From positions 23,296,573 through 23,360,572 of the forward strand of contig JABAKD010000016.1 of NCBI GenBank assembly GCA_012845835.1: 64,000 nucleotides of DNA, in the 5' to 3' direction. Source of the DNA: Undaria pinnatifida (lineage: Eukaryota; Sar; Phaeophyceae; Laminariales; Alariaceae). The translations under genes and the position numbers were made by a program. The notes below the pieces were generated by a model. That model did no database searches, was not told where the DNA came from, and was given only the letters and a program-made list of their open reading frames with translations. Shown piece after piece: positions 56,063 through 64,000 of the stretch; positions within the stretch are counted from its first letter, which is position 1; each line of letters starts with the position of its first letter.

Positions 56063-56823
56063 TTAGGCCATTGCTCACACAGCAGTCGGATTTGTCAGTC
56101 GAAAACGGCCTTTTTCGACTGAAGCCCAAATCGGACTTTCTTACACAGTCGAAAAATGGCTTTTTCGACTCGACTTTTTTCGCCTGAATTTTCCGACTGG
56201 ATCTGCCAGTCGAAAAACTCAGTCGAAAAAGTTTTACACCTGTTTTCTTTTTTTACCCGTCGCATCACTCATCCCACCACAACAAACACACACCCACACA
56301 CCCATACCAGGTACCACACAGCAGTATCATACGACAACGCCGACGCTGCCTTGGCTGTCGCTGCTGTTGCTTCTCGCCGCAAGTCATCGTGGCGCACTCC
56401 TAGCTTCGCTCTCCATCAGCATGTACCACACGACAGCAGTAGCGCGCGTTATCGATGCCGTTTTGCCATTAACGGCTACGCCTGCTGTACCTTTGGCGGC
56501 TCTCGGCTGAGTGCAACGCCACGAACGTAGTTTTGGTGGCTTTCGGCTAAGCCCAACGCCACCAACCCGCTTGGACGAAGGTTCGTCACGCGCGAAGCAC
56601 GCGGTTCTCGCGAAGAACGCGCGAACCACAGAGCTGCCGACCGATTTTCGACTGCCATACAGCAGTACTCCCTCACACCAACCACCTCTTGGAAGGGCAC
56701 ACAAATTATAAAATCGACTCGACTGACGATAAGAAGGATGACAAGAATCCAGTCGAAAAAAAAAAACAGTCGAAAAGGGCCGTTTTAGACTGGCGGAGTT
56801 CGACTGTGTAAGAAATGGCCTTA
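56063..56823. mobile_element. PIF/Harbinger (Tourist-type) MITE with TTA duplication
   Basis: TTA at 56063-56065 and 56821-56823 flank a 755 bp element. Its ends are inverted over about 55 bp: GGCCATTGCTCACACAG on the left, and GGCCATTTCTTACACAG as read inward from the right, continuing with AGTCGAAAACGGCC-like sequence. A TTA target duplication with GG-starting TIRs is the PIF/Harbinger signature. AGTCGAAAAA motifs recur inside both ends. There is no transposase, so it depends on an outside source. Confidence 0.82.
56493..56572 (+). repeat. 40-bp tandem duplication inside the Harbinger MITE
   Basis: Two units start TTGG-GGCT-TCGGCT and contain CAACGCCAC, period 40 bp. Confidence 0.8.
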
Positions 56824-56984
56824 CCGTTTTCCTCATTTTTTCATGTTTTCCCTTTTTGCTGCCAATAGCCTGGTGTGCTGGCTTGCACCCTTTTTTTTTC
56901 CCTCGTGTTTGATGCTGTTCACTTGTGTGCTCATTTCTCGCGTCTCATCTAATATCACCGCACTTCTCTTTCTCTTTCTCCCTC

Positions 56985-57130
56985 CCGATCGTAGGTGTAG
57001 CTCAGATCTAGGGTCACTGAAAAGGCTCTTCTGCCCCCTCGCCACTACGGTATGCGCCTTCGTTTGTATCGAAAACTTCAGCACTTTCACCCCTCGTCGA
57101 CTCGCGTCGAATTGTCGAATTGCGCCTCCA
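56985..57130 (+). repeat. Dispersed repeat shared with 36540-36740
   Basis: See the entry at 36540. Downstream, at 57236-57262, a GGTACGGACAATGGTTGTGC core resembles 29330-29356 and 17860-17890. Confidence 0.6.
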
Positions 57131-58545
57131 TTCCATGGCCGAATCGCCTTGCACCTGCAATTTGTGTCTCTGTCTCGCAGTTTGTGACGACAGCAGTAGC
57201 AGACTAGTAATAGTTCGTCTCTTAAAGAGGCATCGGTACGGACAATGGTTGTGCTGGAGGTATGTACATGAGTGGGAAGATCAGTTCCCTGTGAAGAGCA
57301 CACACAGCACTCGTATGATACTGCTGCAGATTGGATTGCGCATACTGAAAGAGTAGATGCCATGTTCTTGTACTATGCGACAGGGTCGTATACCGGTACG
57401 ATATACTGCAAGCACCAGCACTATCTGTTGTAGAGGCAGGAGGTATCTATGGAGTGGATACCCCGCCAAGGTTTTAAGAGCAACAAATCCGCGCGTCCCG
57501 CTGACGCTAAAAGCTATGTATTTCCCTCTACAAGAGTAATGTGTACTAGAGGCCTTCTAGCGCTTGTGTTGGCTCGCCTCGACTCGGGGTACCCACTGAA
57601 TTCACGACGACAGCAGTGATATGTATTATGTCGAGAGATAGCACTCGTACTGCTGTGGTGCAGAGAGTGGATGGCCTATACCGATACGTACTCCCACCTG
57701 CAGACAAGGTGCCATGCATAGTGGGAGGGAGGTGCGCAAGTGAGTTGGGTCGCGTTTCCTAGCCCCGCCAAGGTCGCAAAATGGAGGAGGACACCGAGAT
57801 GACCAATTCCGCTAAAAGCGTCGTGGTAATACGCAGCCGAAGAAGGCGAGCAGGAGGCTAGATCGAGCTAACATACGCAGGCCAGTAGCAGACGCCCACA
57901 GCAGTCGCAAGAGAGGAGCAGCGACAGCAGCGAGGCTGGACACGCGCAAACTCCGAGCAAAACGCGACAAGGAGGGAGGTGTCTCCCACGGGGGACAGGC
58001 GCGGTGTGAGGTGGGAGGGGTGCGTGCTACCGAGGAACGTTTCGGGTTTCGTGCCCATTTAAAAGTTGGAGTTTCTTTCGAGGAGGTGGCGTTTTTCAGG
58101 AGGGGGTTTCTTCCCGTAGCCCAGGTCACAAAGAATTGAGATATGTTCACGTGTAGCGTAGCCGAAGACGATCAGAAACTTAAGGCGACCAGATCAGTGC
58201 AGACACCCGCAGCAGTCGCAAGAGAGCAGCAGCGATAGAAGGGAGGCAGCAGCCGCAGGAGAAGGAGACACTCGCCGCCGCCGGAGACACACGCTGCAAA
58301 CCACGGGCAGGATCGAATGACAGTTGACAAAGAAGTGAGGAGAGATGTGTAGGCTGTATCTACTCGCGTGACACAGACACACATCAGCGCACGAAGCAGG
58401 CCGCTGTGCATGAGTGCTGTCGGCGGCACGTAAGGCAGCAGTACAGCAGTGTTGCAATAGGAAGGAAGGCCGAGATATGTGGGGTGTAGTCGAGAGAAGG
58501 AGACCTTCAACCTCTCAACAGCAGCAGTGTAGTGTTAGGTTGGCA
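57131..58545. other. No confirmed gene
   Basis: Contains two related purine-rich stretches (57890-57960 and 58200-58275) sharing GCAGTCGCAAGAGAG and CAGCAGCGA. Minus-strand Arg/Ser/Leu frames overlap these and have no recognisable domains. Confidence 0.4.
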
Positions 58546-58845
58546 CGGCAGCCGAACAGTGGTTGGATGCAAATAGCAGTGTCGGGGGGGGGCACCCCCG
58601 GGCCCTCGTCAGTGTGTGTCACAAAATGACAAAGCAGTGGTAGGCTTGTACGGCAGCCGAACAGTGCTTGGATGCAAATGGCAGTGTCGGGGGGGGGCAC
58701 CCCCGGGCCCTCGTCAGTGTGTGTCACAAAATGACAAAGCTTTGGTAGGTTTGTACGGCAGCCGAACAGTGCTTGGATGCAAATGGCAGTGTCGGGGGGG
58801 GGCGACCCCCCCCCCCGCCCCGGGCCTTATTCAGTGTGCGTTGGA
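58546..58845 (+). repeat. 105-bp tandem repeat, nearly three units
   Basis: Units start at 58546, 58651 and 58756 with CGGCAGCCGAACAGTG. Each contains TTGGATGCAAAT, GGCAGTGTCGGGGGGG and a GGGCC-TCGTCAGTGTG block. Units 1 and 2 are almost identical; the third diverges in its G/C run. Frames in either direction repeat the same peptide and are not genes. Confidence 0.95.
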
Positions 58846-60199
58846 AGGGAGCCGACAGTGTGCGTTGGAACTAAAAGTAGTGGATTTTGAAAAGCTTTGT
58901 TCGTTAAAAAAGTCTTGAAAAGAAAAAACTTCACCCTAAGGTGGGATCTTCGGTACTTTTCGAGTATAACGGCAAAGAAGTACTTTAGCAAAGGTACGTT
59001 TCGATCAAATAATGCGGTACTGTTTTTGCTCTCCGTCTCATTGGCCTACAACGCACCGAGCTTGTGCCCGACGCAGCTCCAATCACTAATCACGGAGGAT
59101 CTTCCTTTCCTGGGACGCGCTACCAGCTGCCTGCCGCTTGCTCATTGCAGTATTGTATCGGCACAGCACAGCAACCGCTAAGAGCATACAGACTCGAGAC
59201 TCGATAGATGTAGCTAGAGTATGACGCGGCTGAGTGGTGTTGGGGTGTGCCAGCGAGCCGCTGCTACGATGGTGCGCTCTCGCCCGCTTGGTGTGGAGAA
59301 TGCGTCGGAATGAGTCGGCTACTCGTAGTCGTGCTCTTGCACTTTGCTGGTATCATAGACCGTGACAACAGGGCAGCTCGTGTATCATTTCAATTCCAGC
59401 ACACCGTGGTAGCAGCACCAGCAGCAGCAGCGGCGGCGGCGGCACGGTGTGAGGCCGTCACGGTCTAAGTGTCGGGCACCGGGCGTGCCCAGAGCGGAGC
59501 GCGTCTGCGCGGTGGCGACGTTCGCTGAGCGCACATCAGCAGTAGCACACGACGAGAAGAATGCGAGGCTGGTTCCAAAATTGAAAGCAGCAAAAACAGA
59601 AGCTATTGCTGTTGCCGGCGCTGGTGCTAGTGCTTCTTGCTTTTGTTGCTGAAGCGGATGCTGCTGTTGGCTGCCGGTAGCTGTGCTGCTGCTTGCTGTG
59701 GTGGGATAGCGGCGGCGGTATTGCGGCGAACTTTGTCACCGCCGCCGTTGCTTGGCAGCCGTTGCTAATTGTACCTGGTACACTGTTTTTTGCTGTACTT
59801 TTTTTGTGCTTGTCCTTTTTGTGCCTTGTTGCCGTACATCCCACTTCCCCCATCAAAAGTGGAGGCGTCGCCTGCAGGATTTTGTCTTCTTGCACCGCGA
59901 ACACACCAAAACCATGACGGGAAGGGAACTCACGTTTTTTAGCGGAAGGAAATAATTTTTCCGTACATTTTCTTTCGCCAACACGCTACTGCTTCAGTTA
60001 TGATATATATATATATTATACGTGTACCACTTGTGGTTTGTTTTGCTTTTGCTTGCGGCATTATTCCACCCCAGCGAAACTGGAGCCTGTCCTGTGACAA
60101 CGGACTTGACTATGCGAGTTAATGTGAGAACAACAACGATAACCCCCTGCAGTCTGCTGGGGTCTATTCACACTCCATAGCAATCAAATATACCGCTAG
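58846..60199. other. No confirmed gene; CAG/CGG-rich patches
   Basis: One plus-strand frame (58897-59181, 94 codons) has balanced composition but no recognisable domain or splice context. At 59412-59442 a CAG/CGG triplet patch occurs. The frames at 59536-59904 come from triplet-rich DNA. Confidence 0.35.
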
Positions 60200-60365
60200 C
60201 CCACCCCCTCGTCATCACACCCCCTTGGTCGTCTTGCCGAGTCAGTTCGTAATTTGCAACCGACGTCCCGTTATCCCCCCCCCTCGTTATCACCCCCCGT
60301 CGTTATCACACCCCATCGTCATCACACCCCCTCGTTATCACACCCCCATCGTCATCACACACCCC
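60200..60365 (+). repeat. Minisatellite of TCGTYATCACACCCC units
   Basis: Irregular tandem units of about 14-18 bp with TCGT(T/C)ATCAC followed by a C run. Confidence 0.88.
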
Positions 60366-60769
60366 AGCTTGCGGAGCACCTGTGCATGGTGCCTACCACC
60401 GGAGGTACGCTAGATACCACACACACCGAAAAAAGCACCGCGGGTGATGATATTTTTCAATATTATAAGTTACCATTTGTATCACCGGTGTGTGCTTTCT
60501 TCCGTGTTATTTAGGTACGTAACGTGTGTGATTTTTTTTGTGCTTGTTTATGGAGAGGGAATGAGGAAACATCGGAGTATGAGCTGAACGACGCCTTGTG
60601 CTGTATAGGAGTATGGTGTGGTTGTGTGTTGTATTGCCCTCATCTCAAAATTGTGAGAAAAACGAAGTATTGCTGCATGACTAAATGCACACTGCTGCAC
60701 CAGAATATAAAGTCTACACATGGAAGCACCTGGACCTTATTTCATGGGCTACTGCTTTTTGTGCGAGAT

Positions 60770-60924
60770 ACACAGCAGTATATCGGATGCCGGTAAATCG
60801 AAATCCCTGCGCAATTGGTATCGCCAGCTGACAATTATCTCCAGCTGTAGCAATATATCGGATGCCGGTAAATCGTAAATCCCGACGCAATTGGTATCGC
60901 CAGCTGACAACTACCTCCAGCTGT
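60770..60924 (+). repeat. 75-bp tandem duplication
   Basis: Two units contain TATATCGGATGCCGGTAAAT, CGCAATTGGTATCGCCAGCT and CTCCAGCTGTA, period 75 bp with few differences. Confidence 0.92.
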
Positions 60925-61375
60925 AATTGCGGATGTCAATCCGAACGAAATTCCACCCTCTTCATCACATGCACGTGGTGTTCTATAGAGTATGTACCGA
61001 AGTTGGCGCACTCCCGGGAGTGTGGCAACGCGATAGTTATTCCTGATGTACAGCAGTAGGATACCAGGCAATTCATCACTCGGGACACAATTCATTCTAC
61101 CCATCGTGTCGCATGGCGTCGATTCCTACTCCCACCACGCTCTTAATTCATGTACCACGTACCTGGTATGGAGTATGAACCCTTCGGGCTCAAACAGTAG
61201 TGTGGCAGGGCTGCAGTCGTTCTCGTGCCATCCTCGGAGAACGAAATTTCTGTCGTTGAAGGTTGGATGTGGTTCCTTCCATATAACTAGAATTGCCGTG
61301 CGTGGTCTATCGTCACCATGTCAGTTTTTTTCTGCTGTACAAGGACGAGAGTAGCACTCACACTCTCTTTTTGGT

Positions 61376-61672
61376 GTGATTATTGTTATTACCGCCGCCG
61401 CTGTTGCTGCTGCTCTTGCTGCTGCTGCGTTGCGTGCTCGTACACATTTTTCGTGTTGCGCTTTTTTTATGGTTTTGGTTTTAGCCGCTTCTGCTGCCAC
61501 GAACACCTTCGCTACCGCCCCCGCCGCTGCTGCTGCTGTTTCGAGCGAAAGTGTGCACTGGCACCTATCGTACCGCTGTTCAGGTACGTTACCATTTTGT
61601 TTTGCTGCTAAATATTTTACCCGTCGCCTTTGCCACCACCCCTACCACCACCTCCATCGCCGCCGCACCGCC

Positions 61673-61741
<69 letters not shown>

Positions 61742-62093
61742 GCTGCTGCCGCTGCTGCCGCTGCTGCTGCTGCGTATGAGCTGGTGCTGCCGCTGCTGCT
61801 GCTGTTGCCGCTGCTGCTGCTGCGTATGAGCTGGTGCTGTGCCGCTGTTATTACGAGCGCAGGCGTGCGCATGCTCGTCAACATTTTGTTTTGGGGCTGA
61901 TTGTTCAGCCGCCGTCGTTACCACCACTGCTATCGCTGCCTCGCCGCGCCGACGACGCCGCCGCCGCCGCTGCTGCTGCTTCCGTTACGAGCGAAGGCAT
62001 GCACTTGATGTATTGCTATGCGCGTTCTCGTCAACGTTTTGCAGTGGGGCTGATTTGTTTAGCTGCCGACGCCACAACTATTATATCTTATGA
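61376..62093 (+). repeat. Triplet-rich modules with TTACGAGCG signature
   Basis: Four related modules alternate GCT/GCC triplets with a segment resembling TACGAGCGAAAG-GTGCAC and a CTCGTCAACATTTTG or similar block. Related modules recur at 63200-63310 and 63400-63680. The frames here (for example 61376-61900 plus and 61589-61927 minus) are poly-Ala, poly-Leu or poly-Ser and are not called as genes. Confidence 0.75.
61679..61740 (+). repeat. Pure (GCT)n run, about 20 units
   Basis: 62 uninterrupted bases of GCT/CTG repeat, followed to 61773 by GCC-interrupted units. A 26-bp block including GCGTATGAGCTGGTGCT is then duplicated (about 61759 and 61811). Confidence 0.95.
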
Positions 62094-63399
62094 ATATTCT
62101 CTATGAATAGCGCCTCGAGAGCGGGAAGTGTAAACAAAATGTAACCGTTAGGGCGTCGGCCACACGAAACGAGGCGGCTTGCTGGGCAGGAGAGTGCTAC
62201 ATTTATGTACTGTCCGAGCTACAACGCAAGGAGTTGCAAAACAAGCGGCAGGATGCTACTCGTACAGCTACGCGTTTACGTTGACAGGCTGATATAAAGA
62301 CGGCACTAAAGAGGGATGCGTATGTTATATTTTGTTGTCTGGTTAGGCACAGTTCACAGGCCGATGGCGGCGCCTGTGGTATCGGTCCGAATTTCCACCG
62401 CCCTGGAACGCCTTATCGGGCTATGTACACGACCACAGGGCGAAATCCTAGACGATCTCGTACAAGTTTTCGGGGATGATACTTGCCGCGAAATTCCCTG
62501 AACTGGCAAGGCAGTTCCTTGATCGTTTCTTCGCAGCCGCTGTGCACGGGAAATCTTCTGTTCCAGCAAGACAAGGCCAAGCCAGCTACCGGTCAGACTC
62601 TCCACGGACGTCCTTGGGTTTCTCCGTGCGTGGTGTGTTGCGTGCTGTGTCGTGTTGATTCTTGAGTAGTGAGCGCCGTTCCTGTGAGAGTGACCCGAAC
62701 GTCTTGGGAGGGGCTGCTATTGACTTATTCCCGCTCAAGCCTTAACGCATTTTTTTGATGAGAACACATTGTGTTCAACGCAACACAGGGGTCGTTTTGG
62801 CATGGGGGCATCATTTGTTTTGTCCCGCAGCAGTAGTATAGCTGGCTATTAAAACTGAGCTCGGTAGCCTTGGCAAGAGATGCATGGAACGCAACATGGG
62901 GCATAAATCATTATAGAGGGGTCCAGGTTGTCACATGAAGCATTCTACTCGTAACCCTCACTGCTAACCTTCTGCTCGACTCCGCGACGAGTTCACCAAA
63001 TTATAAATGAGGTATCAGCACTCTGCACTTCCCCGGTATTCATTCGGAGCCAATGCCCGTTTATACTTTTGACCGCACTTTAAATTAGGGACCTCTTTCA
63101 CAATGCCTAAAGCAGATATTACTTCATTACAAAGGGACTGCCGAAAGATGGGTTGATTTCTCATAGCTGCGAAGAGACCGCAAAAAAACAGCAATGCCTG
63201 CTCGTACAGGTGCTGATGATTCTCAGCCGCCTCCGCCACAACCACCGCCGATGTCGCCGCCGCCGCTATGCCGCTGCTGTTGGCACGAGTGAAAGCGTGC
63301 CTCAAGCACTGGCGTGCCTCACGAACTGACGTGCCTCTAAAACTGGCGGTTGTGCATGCCCTCACCCCTTTTTTTTTGTCCTGAGGTTATAACCTGAAC
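62094..63399. other. No confirmed gene; weak mariner-like motif at 62540-62610
   Basis: The plus strand at about 62556-62612 encodes LLFQQDKAKPATGQTLHG, reminiscent of the Tc1/mariner Q-D-N-A-x-P-H-x-x-x-x-T-L segment. The expected PYSPDLxP motif does not follow and no upstream domain is seen, so it may be coincidence. Confidence 0.25.
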
Positions 63400-64000
63400 C
63401 GCGGCTACCGCCAACATGATCGCCGCCGTGCCATGGCCGCCACTGCTGCTGCTGCTACCTGCTTGTGTTGCGTCCGCTGTGATTATGCTGTTGTTGCTAG
63501 CGAAAGCCGTATTCTACCTAAAACGCTGCTGCGCGCGTGCTTCTGCACTTTTTGTCAGGGTACTTGTGTTTCAGCCGCCACTACCACCATCGCTATCGCC
63601 GCCGCGCCGCCCCCGCTACTGCTGCTGCGGCTGCTGCTGCTGCTGCTACAAAGCATGCGTATTCGTAGAGCCTGTCTTGTACCGTCGGTCTAGATTATGG
63701 CGACGGGACATCTACAAGAACTACCGTGCATCATCCACCAACCCACGCAAGATGAGTACAGTTACAAATGTGCTGGTTCACGAGTTGCTAGCAACGGCTA
63801 GATTATCCTAGTATGGTGTACAAGGGCTCCGCTCCGCACGCCACCCGCAACGCCCGCGCAGGGAAGAATACAACTAAATGTGAAGGGGGCAGAAAGAAGA
63901 GGCCAATGATTTGGTGCAACTAGCGATGATAATGCCAAGAGCTACAGGTGCAGTGCTGATTGCACTGTGCTTTGCTGTGTGCTTCTTGGCGATGTCACGT
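63400..64000. other. Triplet-rich DNA, no gene called
   Basis: Continues the GCT/GCC module family to about 63680; beyond that no motif or repeat was recognised. The plus frame at 63416-63811 contains a Leu-rich, Cys-rich stretch caused by the triplets. Confidence 0.4.

Noticed and set aside
58546-58845. CRISPR array
   Set aside because: Three 105-bp contiguous units without unique spacers are a minisatellite, and the window is eukaryotic.
61376-61927. Long frames on both strands encoding poly-Ala, poly-Leu or poly-Ser
   Set aside because: They exist in all frames of the (GCT)n run because triplet repeats contain no stops. There is no independent sign of coding.

Overview
The window looks like a gene-poor, repeat-dominated stretch of eukaryotic nuclear DNA. 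Evidence: one transposase gene interrupted by canonical GT..AG introns that all join in phase, two long-decayed Ty1/copia retrotransposons, several classes of small DNA transposons, tRNA-derived retroposons with A-tails, and many minisatellites and CAG/CTG-type triplet repeats. The mixed base composition, triplet-rich flanks and element types would fit a stramenopile such as a brown alga. That placement is an impression only (about 50% sure); nothing here is a decisive marker. I see no rRNA gene, no convincing functional tRNA gene, no CRISPR array and no conserved single-copy host gene.

Layout. 1-3.9 kb: anonymous DNA with two diverged ~200 bp repeats. 3.9-14.6 kb: copia element 1 on the minus strand, bounded by two related LTRs (3' LTR about 3936-4359, 5' LTR about 14216-14601). 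Its pol (RNase H, RT with YVDD, integrase, protease) lies at 4730-8284 and its gag at 11856-12742. Between them sits a 3.57 kb non-coding element (8285-11852), inserted at the codon for the protease catalytic Asp. That element has ~245 bp terminal inverted repeats, each carrying a 73-nt tRNA-like sequence. 15-18 kb: anonymous DNA with a small MITE and a foldback-like segment. 18.3-24.4 kb: copia element 2 on the plus strand, badly frameshifted but recognisable from gag zinc knuckle to RNase H, and interrupted by a structured repeat ending in poly(A).

24.8-34.4 kb: further rearranged copies of the internal modules of the 8.3-11.9 kb element, including a large inverted pair at 25.76-28.73 kb, plus a (GTT)n-associated repeat and a tRNA-headed SINE. 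34.6-46.7 kb: the one gene that can be modelled, a Mutator-like (MULE) transposase of about 593-650 aa in 7 or 8 exons, with DDE residues and a SWIM zinc finger. Its long introns hold SINE-like sequences, tandem repeats and a CCACGG-rich foldback element.

47-64 kb: a 2.9 kb hAT-like element (49231-52159) with perfect 18-bp terminal inverted repeats and an 8-9 bp target duplication. It carries a broken Pif1-type helicase gene and a field of CGGTA subterminal motifs. Further on lie a Harbinger/Tourist-type MITE (56066-56820, TTA duplication), a 105-bp tandem repeat, and triplet-rich DNA with a pure CTG run. The coding potential is almost entirely transposon-derived. The MULE gene is the only source here that could still make a protein; the other elements are decayed or non-autonomous.
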